Position numbers and translations under genes: made by a program. This document shows positions 15,869-25,374 of a stretch of 32,450 bases of DNA, piece after piece (positions within the stretch are counted from its first letter, which is position 1; each line of letters starts with the position of its first letter). The notes beneath the pieces are model-generated. The model was given only the letters and a program-made list of their open reading frames with translations. It did not search any database and was not told where the DNA came from. This DNA is from CAZRQL01 sp964602415 (GTDB taxonomy: Bacteria; Bacteroidota; Bacteroidia; Cytophagales; Flammeovirgaceae). The stretch is from contig CAZRQL010000032.1 of the NCBI GenBank assembly GCA_964602415.1, forward strand, positions 1-32,450, read 5' to 3'.

Positions 15869-16004
15869 CGGTCAATTTGGAGTTATGGGTATCACAGACA
15901 CAAAATAAGTAAAACCGAACGGGATTGTGGCTTAAAAGATTGGTCTGAGTGCTCAAACGATTTGCTGCTAAAAATAAGTACGGTGCTGGGGTCGTTTTAA
16001 AATT

Positions 16005-16313
16005 ATGGATATTAACCTTTTTTTGGAAAAAGTGCGCCAAATCACAGAACGCAACCCCGAACTCAACTACAAAGTGCGCTTTGATACACCCGAGGGAAAG
16101 ATTTTTGTGGATGGTACAACCCGACCTAACAGGGTCTTACAAGAAGACTTGCCCGCTGACACGGCCATAGAGATTTCTCTGGAAGATGCTTTTAAATTTT
16201 TGGATGGTGAACTCAACACGAGTATGGCTTTTTTTACGGGCAGGCTGAAAGTACAAGGCAGTTTGGGTGTAGCCCTCAAATTGGCCGAAATGGCCAAAGG
16301 CTCACAGGGGTAA
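16005..16313 (+). CDS. SCP2-like sterol/lipid-binding domain protein
   Basis: 102 aa forming a single SCP2-like domain. The pattern of an amphipathic start, a beta stretch (YKVRFDTPEGKIFVDGT), then ISLEDAFKFLDGELNTSMAF followed by FTGRLKVQGSLGVALKLAEM is typical of the family, which binds fatty acids, acyl-CoA or other hydrophobic ligands in the cytoplasm. No signal peptide is present. It stands 38 bases before the PaaE-like reductase gene; the two are in the same direction and may share a transcript, although a separate -7 box lies between them. The ligand is unknown. Confidence 0.82.
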   Translation: MDINLFLEKVRQITERNPELNYKVRFDTPEGKIFVDGTTRPNRVLQEDLPADTAIEISLEDAFKFLDGELNTSMAFFTGRLKVQGSLGVALKLAEMAKGSQG

Positions 16314-16325
16314 TCATAATTTTTG

Positions 16326-16333
16326 TATCTTTG
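16326..16333 (+). promoter_or_regulatory. Possible -7 box before the PaaE-like gene
   Basis: TATCTTTG matches TAnnTTTG and lies 18 bases before the ATG at 16352. No clear -33 TTTG is seen, since that position falls in the end of the SCP2-like gene. Confidence 0.4.
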
Positions 16334-16351
16334 CAGGAGTTTAACAGTCCG

Positions 16352-17428
16352 ATGAGCCAATTTTATCCCATAAAAATCAAAGATATAGAGCGTCAAACAG
16401 AGGAGGCCGTAGCTTTGAGCTTTGATGTTCCGCAAGAGTTGCAGCCTCAATTTCGCTACGTTCAGGGTCAGTATTTGACACTTCGCGCCATCATAAACGG
16501 GCAGGATGTGCGCCGCTCTTATTCTATTTGCAGCAGTCCGATAGAAGACGAACTAAAAGTAGCCATCAAAAAGATAGACGGGGGACTTTTTTCTACCTTT
16601 GCCAACGAGCAACTGCAAAAAGGCCAAATGCTTGAGGTTATGCCTCCGATGGGCAGGTTCTTTGTGGACAGACCCGCCCAAAACTATGTATTTTTTGCGG
16701 CAGGCAGTGGCATTACCCCGATTTTGTCTATCATCAAAACCTTGCTCCAAACCCGAAAAGATGCCCAAATCACACTTTTTTACGGCAACAGGGGTTTTCA
16801 GTCTATTATATTCAGAGAGGAGCTGGAAGGCTTGAAAAACAAATATTTAGACCGTTTTAGTTTACACCATTTTTTGAGTAGAGAAAGCCCGAGTGCACCG
16901 CTCTACAAAGGCAGACTTGACGGGGAAAAATGTGCGCAACTTTGCCAAACCATCTTGGATGTGGGCAGCGTAGATGAGTTTTATATTTGTGGACCCGAAG
17001 AGATGATACATTCTCTCTCTGAATGCCTTCAAAATCAAGGTGTTTCTCAAGACAAAATTCATTTTGAGCTTTTCACCTCGCCGCTGGGCAAATTGGGCGC
17101 AAGCAGCCGCAAAACGGCATCCGCGAATACCCAACCTGAGTTCGACTGTGAAGTGAGCCTGACCCTCGACGGCTACACGTACGAGTTCACCCTCAACTCC
17201 AAAGGCAAAAGTTTGCTCGATGCCGCCCAAGAAGCCGGTGCAGACGTGCCCTATGCCTGCAAAGGAGGGGTTTGTTGCACTTGCAAAGCCAAACTACTTG
17301 AGGGTGAAGTAGATATGGAAGTAAACTATGGCCTTGAACGCGACGAAATAGAAGCCGGCTTTATTCTGACTTGTCAAGCCCACCCCAAAACTCAAAAAGT
17401 AGTGGTGGATTTCGACTATCATTCTTAA
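16352..17428 (+). CDS. PaaE-like NAD(P)H reductase with C-terminal 2Fe-2S ferredoxin domain
   Basis: 358 aa, an electron-transfer flavoprotein that moves electrons from NAD(P)H through a flavin to a plant-type 2Fe-2S cluster. The flavin-binding barrel has RRSYSICSS (about 54-62) and GGLFSTF. The NAD(P) domain has AAGSGITPILSI and YICGPEEMI. The ferredoxin domain has CKGGVCCTC (C-x4-C-x2-C) and a final cysteine in LTCQAHP. The start at 16352 (MSQFYPIKI) follows the -7 box and matches the family better than the in-frame upstream option. PaaE serves phenylacetyl-CoA epoxidase, but no other paa gene is in the window, so here it may supply electrons to another oxygenase or desaturase. It is followed by the fRMsr gene 15 bases on. 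Confidence 0.88.
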   Translation: MSQFYPIKIKDIERQTEEAVALSFDVPQELQPQFRYVQGQYLTLRAIINGQDVRRSYSICSSPIEDELKVAIKKIDGGLFSTFANEQLQKGQMLEVMPPMGRFFVDRPAQNYVFFAAGSGITPILSIIKTLLQTRKDAQITLFYGNRGFQSIIFREELEGLKNKYLDRFSLHHFLSRESPSAPLYKGRLDGEKCAQLCQTILDVGSVDEFYICGPEEMIHSLSECLQNQGVSQDKIHFELFTSPLGKLGASSRKTASANTQPEFDCEVSLTLDGYTYEFTLNSKGKSLLDAAQEAGADVPYACKGGVCCTCKAKLLEGEVDMEVNYGLERDEIEAGFILTCQAHPKTQKVVVDFDYHS

Positions 17429-17443
17429 CGCTTATTGCATTTT

Positions 17444-17929
17444 ATGTTTGAAAAACTTACCTTGGCTAAAAGCCACCTTCGCCAAGAGCGATACGAAGTT
17501 CTTTTGCCCCAAATACAAGCGATGGTGGCCAGCGAAACCAATCTGATAGCGGTTTTGGCCAATACCTCAGCGGCCATCAGGCAAACATTCGATTTTTTTT
17601 GGGTGGGTTTTTATCTCAAAGACAGTGAAAAAGAGTTGGTCTTAGGCCCTTTTCAGGGCGATATTGCCTGTACCCGAATCGGCTACGGCAAAGGGGTTTG
17701 CGGAACTGCTTGGCAGACCCAAAAGACCATCATTGTTGATGATGTAGAACAATTTGAGGGGCACATTGCCTGCTCTGCGTTGTCAAAATCGGAGATTGTA
17801 GTGCCCATCTTTGCTGAGGCTGAGTGTAAAGGAGTGCTTGATATAGACAGCATCAACTACAAAGAATTCAATGAGTTGGATAGATTCTACCTTGAGATGA
17901 TATGCGGAGAGTTGTCTGTTAGGTTCTGA
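17444..17929 (+). CDS. msrC: Free methionine-R-sulfoxide reductase (GAF domain)
   Basis: 161 aa, one GAF domain. It reduces free methionine-R-sulfoxide with electrons from thioredoxin; cytoplasmic oxidative-stress repair. The three family cysteines are C76 (DIACTRIGYG), C86 (GVCGTAW) and C110 (HIACSALSKSEIVVPIF). Their spacing of 10 and 24 residues equals that of the E. coli enzyme, so the catalytic set is complete. I prefer the ATG at 17444 over a TTG nine bases upstream. It lies 15 bases after the PaaE-like gene and is convergent with cysS with only five bases between the two stop codons, leaving no room for a classical terminator outside the genes. Confidence 0.92.
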   Translation: MFEKLTLAKSHLRQERYEVLLPQIQAMVASETNLIAVLANTSAAIRQTFDFFWVGFYLKDSEKELVLGPFQGDIACTRIGYGKGVCGTAWQTQKTIIVDDVEQFEGHIACSALSKSEIVVPIFAEAECKGVLDIDSINYKEFNELDRFYLEMICGELSVRF

Positions 17930-17934
17930 AACGG

Positions 17935-19419
17935 TTACTCTTCGCTATATGCCCAACCAACCCCTGTTTTCATATCCATAAGCGAAAGCCCCATTTCTTT
18001 GAAAAAACCTCTGATTTGATCTACTTTTGGGTAATCTTTTTCCGCTTTTGCAGATTTGTAGCTTTCCAGCGCAAAATCAATGGCTTTGGATAGGTTTTGT
18101 GGCCTTTCTTCTTTAAGTCCAAGTACCTGCTCAATCACATTGATATATGTTTGTATCATATTGTCAAACAACTCTTTGCCAAAAGCCCCCGAAGGAATTT
18201 GTCCCAAAAAACAGGAATTGATTTTTTTGAGCAAGTCAAACAAAGCGGCTATGGCTTTGGCCGTGTTGAAGTCGTCGTTGAGTCCCTCAAACACGGTGTT
18301 GATGATTTTTTGGGTACTTTCTATTTGTTTTGGGTCTAATTCTGTCGGTGTGTAGGTGAGTTTTTTGGCCACCACCAGGCCATTGATAAGTTTGCGGTAG
18401 CCTTTTTGTGCTGCCTTTAAGGCGGGATTGGACAAGTCCATGGTGCTGCGGTAGTGGGTCTGGAGCATGGCAAAGCGCAAGGTCATGGCAGAAAAAGCCG
18501 ACTCAAGCAAAGGGTGGTTGCCGGTAAATAGCTCTGCGGGCAGCACGGAGTTGCCCAGCGATTTGCTCATCTTGGTCCCGTTGATGGTGAGCATATTGGA
18601 GTGCAACCAGTAGCGCACAGGCGGGTGGTCGTGCGCGGCGGTACACTGGGCTATTTCGCATTCATGATGAGGGAATTTGAGATCCATACCGCCGCCGTGT
18701 ATGTCAAAAGTCTCACCCAAATACTTGGTACTCATAGCCGAGCACTCTATATGCCATCCGGGAAAACCCTCACTCCAAGGCGAAGGCCAACGCATGATAT
18801 GGGCAGGAGTGGCTTTTTTCCAAAGGGCAAAGTCAAGGGAAAATCGTTTTTCGTCTTGGCCGTCCAACTCCCTTGTGCCGGCCATCAACTCATCGAGTAC
18901 CCGCCCCGAAAGCAGCCCGTAGCGGTGGGCTTGGTCGTATTTTTTGACATCGAAATAAACAGATCCGTTGGACTCATAAGCGTATCCCTTGGCTATGAGG
19001 GTTTTGATGATTTCAATTTGCTCGATCAGGTGTCCGGTGGCTGTGGGTTCGATGGAAGGCGGCAAGTTGTTGAGTTCGTCCATCACACGGTGGAAGCTGT
19101 TGGTGTACTTTTGGACAATCTCCATAGGTTCAAGGGCTTCGAGACGGGCGCGTTTGCTGATTTTGTCCTCGCCCTCATCGCCTTCATCTGTCAAGTGCCC
19201 AACATCGGTTATGTTCCTGACATAGCGCACTTTATAGCCCAAAAACGTCAAATAGCGGTAGATTACATCAAAAGTAGTAAAGGTGCGGCAGTTGCCCAGA
19301 TGCACTTCGTTGTAAACGGTAGGGCCACAGACATACATTCCCACAAAAGGCGGATTGAGTGGCTGAAAAAGTTCTTTTTGACCGCTTAGGGCATTATAGA
19401 CTTTAAGATGATTTTCCAT
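17935..19419 (-). CDS. cysS: Cysteinyl-tRNA synthetase
   Basis: 494 aa, class I synthetase that charges tRNA-Cys. The start MENHLKVYNALSGQ fits the family. Visible signatures are YVCGPTVYNEVHLGNCRTF (first zinc-ligand cysteine and the HIGH-type HLGN), GWHIECSAMS and FPHHECEIAQ (remaining zinc ligands), and KMSKSLGN (KMSKS loop). The C-terminal helical anticodon-recognition region runs from about 350 to the end. I chose the ATG at 19419 over one 21 bases upstream because the extra MQLKYSS is not typical. It is followed upstream on the same strand by glgX, ending 37 bases before this start, so they may be co-transcribed although functionally unrelated. Confidence 0.95.
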   Translation of the reverse strand: MENHLKVYNALSGQKELFQPLNPPFVGMYVCGPTVYNEVHLGNCRTFTTFDVIYRYLTFLGYKVRYVRNITDVGHLTDEGDEGEDKISKRARLEALEPMEIVQKYTNSFHRVMDELNNLPPSIEPTATGHLIEQIEIIKTLIAKGYAYESNGSVYFDVKKYDQAHRYGLLSGRVLDELMAGTRELDGQDEKRFSLDFALWKKATPAHIMRWPSPWSEGFPGWHIECSAMSTKYLGETFDIHGGGMDLKFPHHECEIAQCTAAHDHPPVRYWLHSNMLTINGTKMSKSLGNSVLPAELFTGNHPLLESAFSAMTLRFAMLQTHYRSTMDLSNPALKAAQKGYRKLINGLVVAKKLTYTPTELDPKQIESTQKIINTVFEGLNDDFNTAKAIAALFDLLKKINSCFLGQIPSGAFGKELFDNMIQTYINVIEQVLGLKEERPQNLSKAIDFALESYKSAKAEKDYPKVDQIRGFFKEMGLSLMDMKTGVGWAYSEE

Positions 19420-19456
19420 TGAGGAATATTTTAATTGCAATTTTAGCTAAAAAAAC

Positions 19457-21514
19457 TTAGGCTTCATTGGGCAAAGGGCAGGTATTGGCTTGCAGCAAAA
19501 CCGAGCTAAAGGGCCTGCTTTTGTAAAAACTATCTTCCACTAAAACAGGCTCTTCCAAAAACTCCATAGGTGTCAGTTGAGAGGTGTCAATGATTCTTTT
19601 CCAAGAATAGGGAGGCAACTGAAAAACCAAATCCTCATTGAAGGCATTGAAAATGAGATAAAACTGCTCGTCATGTAGGGGATCCACGATTTGGGCGGCG
19701 ATGCTTCGGGAGTGGTAGGAGGTATCGGGATGGTTGAGTTGGATGCCGTGCCAGATGATATAGGTTTGGTCAAAATGTACGCCCTCTTTCCAATACTGAT
19801 GTTGAGAAAATACAGCAGAGGATTGGACAAATCGGAACAATTTTTTGCAAAAAAGCAAAATGCCTTGGTAGTTTTCTACTGCCCTCCAGTCCATCCAACT
19901 GAGTTCATTGTCTTGGCAGTAGGCGTTGTTGTTGCCCTTTTGGGTGCGAAAAATTTCGTCTCCCATCAGCATCATAGGAGTACCTTGCGAGAGCAAGAGA
20001 CTGACAAAGAAGTTTTTGGCTTGCTGTTTTCTGAGCCTTATGATTTGAGCGTCGTCACTTTCCCCTTCCGCGCCGCAGTTCCAACTTAGGTTGTTTGAGT
20101 GTCCGTCGCGGTTGTTTTCTCCGTTGGCGTAGTTATGTTTTTGGTTGTAGCTCACCAAATCGTGGAGCGTAAAGCCGTCATGGCAGGTGATAAAATTGAT
20201 GCTGCGGGTTGGGTTGTGATTGACCTTGCCAAAAATATCTTTCGAACCTGTCAGTCTGTGTTGGATGAGCGGAATCGCTCCAAAATCTCCTCTCCAGAAA
20301 GCCCTCCAGTCATCGCGAAACCTATCGTTCCACTCAGCCCACTTGTCCCCTACAAACTTACCCATCTGGTAGAGGCCACCTGCATCCCAAGCCTCAGCGA
20401 TGATTTTGGTGCCAGCCAAAACAGGGTCTGACTCAATCGCCCAGAGGATAGGGGGATTTTCGAGGGGATTTCCGCGCTCATCGCGCCCCAGCGAAGAAGC
20501 CAAATCAAACCGAAAACCATCTACGTGCATCTCAGAAACCCAATAACGCAGGCAGCCAAGAATCATCCGCCGCACCACCGAATGGTTGGCGTTGAGGCTG
20601 TTGCCGCAGCCGCTAAAGTTGAGGTACTCCCCGCCCGGGCGGGTGATGTAGTAGGTTTTGTTGGCTATTCCTTTGAAGCAAAGCGTGGGGCCGTCGTTGC
20701 CGTTTTCGCAAGTGTGATTGAAAACCACATCCACAATGACCTCAATACCAGCTTTGTGAAGGGCTTTGACCATGGTCTTGAACTCTGCTACCCAATCCAA
20801 AGGGTTGCTGCTCACGCAATAGCCCCCGTGCAGTGCAAAAAATCCCATCGGGCTGTAGCCCCAATAATTGGTTAGAGAAGGCGGGGCATCTTGAGGGTCG
20901 AACTGCTGAACAGGTAAAAGCTCTACCGCATTGATACCCAGAGACTGGAGATAAGGAATTTTTTCTATCAAGCCCAGAAAAGTGCCTTTTTTTTCTTCCG
21001 GCAGACCAGAAGAGGGATGCTGCGTAAATCCCCTGACATGCAATTCATATATGTAAGTGCGTGATTGCGTCGGGCGCACCAGTGGCATATCGCCCTCCCA
21101 ATCGTATTGGGACACATCACTGACCATACACTTGGGCGCAAAGGCAAGATTATTGCCTTTCTCTTTGGCCTTTTGGCGGCTGTATTGAGGAGGTGCGACG
21201 ATGGTTTTGGCGTAAGGATCTAAAATAAGTTTTTGATAATCAAACCTATATCGGGACAAGTCGCCTTTAGGCCCATCGATTCGGTAGCCGTACAGTTGTC
21301 CGGGTTTTGCCCCTTCTATTTTGATGTGCCAATAGTAGAAAGTTCGGTTGAGTTGGGTATCCAGACTAAAGATGTGGGTAGGCTCGCCTTGTGCGGCATC
21401 ATCAAAAAATAACAAATCAACCTTTGTCGCTGCATTGGAATAAAGGCTGAAGTTCACTCCATCGCCTTCGTAAGTTGCACCAATCGGGTAGGGGCGACCT
21501 TTGTTTGCCTTCAT
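19457..21514 (-). CDS. glgX: Glycogen debranching enzyme / isoamylase (GH13)
   Basis: 685 aa. Hydrolyses alpha-1,6 branch linkages in glycogen limit dextrins. An N-terminal CBM48 beta domain (PIGATYEGDGVNFSLYSNAA) is followed by the GH13 barrel. Conserved regions seen: VIVDVVFNHTCENG (region I), VDGFRFDLASSLGRD with the nucleophile Asp, IIAEAWDAGG with the acid Glu, and NFITCHDGFTLHDLVSYN with the transition-state Asp. The sequence YPIGATYEGDGVNFSLYS at residue 9 and the NRDGHSNNLSWNCGAEGESDD stretch are typical of GlgX. No glycogen synthase, branching enzyme or phosphorylase gene is nearby. A terminator hairpin separates it from the upstream reductase gene. Confidence 0.92.
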   Translation of the reverse strand: MKANKGRPYPIGATYEGDGVNFSLYSNAATKVDLLFFDDAAQGEPTHIFSLDTQLNRTFYYWHIKIEGAKPGQLYGYRIDGPKGDLSRYRFDYQKLILDPYAKTIVAPPQYSRQKAKEKGNNLAFAPKCMVSDVSQYDWEGDMPLVRPTQSRTYIYELHVRGFTQHPSSGLPEEKKGTFLGLIEKIPYLQSLGINAVELLPVQQFDPQDAPPSLTNYWGYSPMGFFALHGGYCVSSNPLDWVAEFKTMVKALHKAGIEVIVDVVFNHTCENGNDGPTLCFKGIANKTYYITRPGGEYLNFSGCGNSLNANHSVVRRMILGCLRYWVSEMHVDGFRFDLASSLGRDERGNPLENPPILWAIESDPVLAGTKIIAEAWDAGGLYQMGKFVGDKWAEWNDRFRDDWRAFWRGDFGAIPLIQHRLTGSKDIFGKVNHNPTRSINFITCHDGFTLHDLVSYNQKHNYANGENNRDGHSNNLSWNCGAEGESDDAQIIRLRKQQAKNFFVSLLLSQGTPMMLMGDEIFRTQKGNNNAYCQDNELSWMDWRAVENYQGILLFCKKLFRFVQSSAVFSQHQYWKEGVHFDQTYIIWHGIQLNHPDTSYHSRSIAAQIVDPLHDEQFYLIFNAFNEDLVFQLPPYSWKRIIDTSQLTPMEFLEEPVLVEDSFYKSRPFSSVLLQANTCPLPNEA

Positions 21515-21525
21515 GGCATAAAATT

Positions 21526-21568
21526 AAAAAAAACAGGCCAAAATTTGAAAAAACAAAACCCTGTTTTT
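21526..21568 (-). terminator. Terminator hairpin between nrdA and glgX
   Basis: On the minus strand AAAAAACAGG (21559-21568) pairs with CCTGTTTTTT (21528-21537) across a 21-base loop and runs into more T residues (to 21526). It lies about 50 bases after the nrdA stop and just upstream of glgX, so it should end the reductase transcript. Confidence 0.65.
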
Positions 21569-21619
21569 TAGTTTTTGGCTTGTTTAGAAGTGGTTTGCAC
21601 TGCCTTTCAATGGGCTGCT

Positions 21620-23965
21620 TTATGCAGAGCAAGCCTCACAGCTATCAGGGTCATCAAGCGAGCAAGCAATGGCTTCCATTTGTTGGTCTTGGGTTTTCTG
21701 AAGTTTTGAAGTATCGACCGTAAACTTAATGGCATCGGTTGCAGATTTGGTGCGCAGATAGTACATTCCCGTTTTGAGTCCTTTTTTCCATGCGTAGAAG
21801 TGCATAGAAGTCAGCTTGCCAAAGTTTACGTCTTGCATAAAAATATTGAGCGATTGGCTTTGACAAATAAAAGCACCCCTATCGGCTGCCATGTCAATGA
21901 TGGTTTTTTGGCTAATCTCCCAAGTGGTTTTGTAGAGGTCTTTGAGTCTTTGGGGTATGGGCAGATTTTGTACCGATCCGTTGGCGGCTATGAGTTGGGT
22001 TTTGAGTTCATCGCTCCAGAGCCCTTCTTCTACCAAATCTTTGAGCAAGTGCTTGTTGACCACGATAAACTCTCCTGAAAGCACCCTTCGGGTATAAATA
22101 TTGGAGGTGTAAGGCTCAAAGCACTCGTTATTGCCCAAAATTTGGGAGGTGGAAGCTGTGGGCATAGGGGCTAAAAGCAAAGAGTTTCTGATGCCGTGCT
22201 CGCGGATTTGTGAGCGCAACTGCTCCCAATCCCAACGTTTACCGGGTTGAACGCCCCACATATCAAACTGAAAGATGCCTTTTGACATCGGTGAGCCAAA
22301 GAAGGTTTCATAAGCACCTTGTTTTTTGGCCAATTCGCAAGAGGCGGTTAGTGCCCCATAGTAAATTGTCTCAAATATTTCGCGGTTCAAAGCCTGCGCC
22401 TCTTGGCTCTCAAAAGGCATCCTAAGCATCATAAACACATCCGCAAGTCCCTGTACCCCAATGCCTATGGGTCTGTGGCGCATGTTGGAGCGACGGGCTT
22501 CGGGTACGGGGTAGTAGTTGATGTCAATGATGCGGTTTAGGTTGCGGGTAACCACTTGGGTGATTTCAAATAGTTTTTGGTGGTCAAACTTACCGTTTAT
22601 CACGTAGCGGGGCAGGGAGAGAGAGGCCAAATTGCAGACTGCCACCTCATCGGGCGAAGTGAACTCCATGATCTCGGTGCACAGGTTGCTGGAGCGAATA
22701 GTGCCGAGGTTTTTTTGGTTTGATTTGCTGTTGGCAGCATCCTTGAAGAGCATGTAAGGAGTTCCGGTTTCGACTTGAGCCTCCAAAATGGCAAACCAGA
22801 GGTCTTGGGCTTTGACTTGTTTGCGGTAGCGGCCTTCGCGTTCGTATTTTTCGTAGAGCCGCTCAAACTCTTGGCTGTGGCACTCGGCCAAACCGGGTGC
22901 TTCGTTTGGACAAAACAAAGACCAAACGTCATTGGCTTCGACGCGCTTCATAAATAGGTCGGGAGTCCAAAGGGCATAAAACAAGTCGCGGGCGCGAAGT
23001 TCCTCTTTGCCGTGGTTTTTGCGCAAGTCCAAAAACTCAAATATATCAGCATGCCAAGGCTCCAGATAAATGGCAAAAGCCCCTTTGCGCTTGCCTCCGC
23101 CTTGATCCACATAGCGAGCCGTATCGTTGAAAACGCGAAGCATGGGGATGATGCCGTTGGATTCGCCGTTGGTGCCACGGATGTAGCTCCCTGTGGCGCG
23201 TATGTTGTGGATGGCCAGCCCAATACCTCCGGCAGACTGCGAAATGAGGGCACACTGTTTGAGCGTGTCGTAGATACCCTCGATGCTGTCCTCTTTCATG
23301 GTAAGCAGAAAGCAAGAAGAAAGCTGTGATTTGGGTGTACCCGAATTGAAAAGCGTAGGGGTGGCGTGGATGAACCACTTCTCTGACATTAGGTTGTAGG
23401 TCTCTATCACCGAATCTATATCATTGGCATGTATGCCTACCGCTACCCGCATAAACATGTGTTGCGGACGCTCTATGATCTTGCCGTTGGTTTTGAAAAG
23501 GTAAGAGCGTTCTAAGGTCTTAAAGCCAAAATAATCAATCAAAAAATCCCTCTCATAGTCAATGGCCTCATCTAAAATGGCCGCATGTTTCCTTACCACT
23601 TCGTAACTTTCTCTGGAGATAAGCCCCGCCGGTTCGCCCGTCTTAGGGTCTTCATACTCATAGAGTTGCTTCATGGTATTGGAAAATGAAGCAGAGGTGG
23701 TTTTATGAAGATTGCTCACCGCAATTCTTGCCGCCAAATTGGCGTAGTCGGGATGAACGGTCGTCATCGAAGCCGCTACCTCGGCGGCCAAATTATCCAG
23801 TTCGGAGGTGGTTACCCCATCATAAAGCCCTTCGATGACCTTTCGGGCTACCATCACCGGATCAACATATTTGTCATTGAGACCGTAGCACAGTTTTTCT
23901 ATACGTGCCGTGATTTTGTCAAATTTAACGCTTTCTTTGCGTCCATCGCGCTTGATTACCAACAT
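21620..23965 (-). CDS. nrdA: Ribonucleoside-diphosphate reductase, class I, large (alpha) subunit
   Basis: 781 aa. Makes deoxyribonucleotides from ribonucleoside diphosphates using a radical delivered by a separate small subunit. An N-terminal ATP-cone (MLVIKRDGRKESVKFDKITA) supports dATP regulation. Active-site features are SSCFLL (first redox cysteine), NLCTEIMEF (Asn, thiyl-radical Cys and Glu), SAGGIGLAIHNIRATGSYI, and PMPTASTSQILGNNECFEP. The C-terminal tail ends DDPDSCEACSA, the CxxC shuttle reduced by thioredoxin or glutaredoxin. No nrdB lies within the window, so the small subunit is encoded elsewhere, which is somewhat unusual because the two are commonly adjacent. It starts at the ATG at 23965. 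Confidence 0.95.
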   Translation of the reverse strand: MLVIKRDGRKESVKFDKITARIEKLCYGLNDKYVDPVMVARKVIEGLYDGVTTSELDNLAAEVAASMTTVHPDYANLAARIAVSNLHKTTSASFSNTMKQLYEYEDPKTGEPAGLISRESYEVVRKHAAILDEAIDYERDFLIDYFGFKTLERSYLFKTNGKIIERPQHMFMRVAVGIHANDIDSVIETYNLMSEKWFIHATPTLFNSGTPKSQLSSCFLLTMKEDSIEGIYDTLKQCALISQSAGGIGLAIHNIRATGSYIRGTNGESNGIIPMLRVFNDTARYVDQGGGKRKGAFAIYLEPWHADIFEFLDLRKNHGKEELRARDLFYALWTPDLFMKRVEANDVWSLFCPNEAPGLAECHSQEFERLYEKYEREGRYRKQVKAQDLWFAILEAQVETGTPYMLFKDAANSKSNQKNLGTIRSSNLCTEIMEFTSPDEVAVCNLASLSLPRYVINGKFDHQKLFEITQVVTRNLNRIIDINYYPVPEARRSNMRHRPIGIGVQGLADVFMMLRMPFESQEAQALNREIFETIYYGALTASCELAKKQGAYETFFGSPMSKGIFQFDMWGVQPGKRWDWEQLRSQIREHGIRNSLLLAPMPTASTSQILGNNECFEPYTSNIYTRRVLSGEFIVVNKHLLKDLVEEGLWSDELKTQLIAANGSVQNLPIPQRLKDLYKTTWEISQKTIIDMAADRGAFICQSQSLNIFMQDVNFGKLTSMHFYAWKKGLKTGMYYLRTKSATDAIKFTVDTSKLQKTQDQQMEAIACSLDDPDSCEACSA

Positions 23966-24190
23966 ACTAACCCAAAATTTAGCTTAATTTAGAACTGATA
24001 CAGACCACAAATGTTTACAGATATTTTTTTTAAAAAAAACGCTGATTAAGGAACTAAATTTCAACTATCTGAAAATTAGCCGAAGGGATTGAGAAAAAAT
24101 ATACACCAACCCTAAAATTTAATTCTTCAACATTGATAGACGATTTTGTCAGCAACATTCATCGCCAGTTTTCACACTGATTTGCTAATA
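23966..24190. other. Upstream region of nrdA, no gene
   Basis: 225 bases between nrdA and the chromate-transporter gene. It contains a T-run/A-run (TTTTTTTTAAAAAAAA type, about 24027-24040), similar to one at about 1400-1417 before the YbjN-like gene. I see no clear NrdR box, TAnnTTTG promoter or terminator. Confidence 0.5.
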
Positions 24191-25372
24191 TTATTTAACG
24201 AAAAAACCTATCACCAAACCCAACAAAATCAAATAATAAGCAGGTATTTTGCTGAAATACAACACTAAAAACGTACCAATCAAAATAATTAAATCAATAG
24301 GGGTTTTATCCAAAGGTATAAAAAGCAACCAAATAGCAGCCACCACCAACCCGGTGCTGGCCGCACTGATACCCTCTATCGAAGCCCTTATCATACGGTA
24401 CTGCTTGATTTGCTCCCAAAAGCGCACCACAAAAAAAATCAACAACGTGCCCGGCAAAAAAATAACTGTGCCGACCAGTCCGCCCAATACCTCTCCCCAA
24501 ATTCCGTAGGGCTTCATGGCCAAAACCGAAACATAAGAAGTGAAAGCAAATACCGGCCCGGGAACAGACTGAGCCACAGACAATCCCGTCAAAAACTCAT
24601 CGGCAGTGAGGTACTTTTTGAACTCCACAAACTCGGTAAACATGATAGAAATCAACACCTGTCCGCCGCCAAAAACCAGCAAGCCGTTGCGGTAGAAGTT
24701 TTCCATCAGCCGAATGGGCAAATCGCGTGTCAGCCCGCCGACAGAAGCCAACAGCAAAAAGAGCATGAAAACGACTACCAGCCAACCCCATCTAATGGAG
24801 AGGTGTTGTTTGGCTTCGATTTTCTGCTGGGCACTGTACTTGTAGGTAGTGGAAAGCCCCCCAAGTACCAAGACGACCGGCAGAATATAAGGAGAACGAA
24901 AAAACAAAGCCAAAACAGCAGAGACAATGCAAACCCAAACTCCGGTTTTGGTGTTGAGCTTTTGGCAAAGCCTCAAAGCCGCAACCCCTACAATAGACAC
25001 CCCCATAGGCTGCACAAACCTTGCAAAACGCATATCCAAACCTGCCTCCCTAAAATTTGCCGCTACGATAGCCAAAAAAGTCATAATCGAAACAGCGGGC
25101 AGCATCCAAACAAATAGCGTCGCAAAACCCAATAACACCCCGCCCCGCTTGTAACCTATGGCTATCAAAAGCTGGGTAGAGGAAGGCCCGGGCAAAATTT
25201 GACACAGCGCAAAAAGCTCGTTGAGTTCCTGATGGGTGAGGTACCTTTTGCGCTCGACCAAATGCTCCAAAAACACCCCGACGTGGGCCTGTGGCCCGCC
25301 AAAAGAAGTCAATCCCAACAAAAAAATATCTTTGAGAAAAACCAAATGGCGCGCCCGGGTGAATTTGCTCAT
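24191..25372 (-). CDS. chrA: Chromate transporter family protein (two-domain ChrA)
   Basis: 393 aa inner-membrane protein with about ten hydrophobic segments. It has two homologous CHR halves: residues about 10-170 with GLTSFGGPQAHVGVFLEHLV and LPGPSSTQLLIAIGYKRGG, and about 220-393 with NGLLVFGGGQVLISIMFTEFV and SVPGPVFAFTSYVSVLAMKP. The doubled FGG and PGP motifs are the family hallmark. Members export chromate using the proton motive force, although many natural substrates are unproven. It starts two bases after the cyclophilin stop, so the pair forms an operon. No chrB regulator is seen. The substrate is assigned from family only. Confidence 0.88.
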   Translation of the reverse strand: MSKFTRARHLVFLKDIFLLGLTSFGGPQAHVGVFLEHLVERKRYLTHQELNELFALCQILPGPSSTQLLIAIGYKRGGVLLGFATLFVWMLPAVSIMTFLAIVAANFREAGLDMRFARFVQPMGVSIVGVAALRLCQKLNTKTGVWVCIVSAVLALFFRSPYILPVVLVLGGLSTTYKYSAQQKIEAKQHLSIRWGWLVVVFMLFLLLASVGGLTRDLPIRLMENFYRNGLLVFGGGQVLISIMFTEFVEFKKYLTADEFLTGLSVAQSVPGPVFAFTSYVSVLAMKPYGIWGEVLGGLVGTVIFLPGTLLIFFVVRFWEQIKQYRMIRASIEGISAASTGLVVAAIWLLFIPLDKTPIDLIILIGTFLVLYFSKIPAYYLILLGLVIGFFVK

Positions 25373-25374
25373 AA

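Noticed and set aside
16352..17428. Phenylacetate degradation cluster suggested by the PaaE-like reductase
   Set aside because: No PaaA, B, C, D, K or other pathway gene lies nearby. The reductase family is broader than that pathway.
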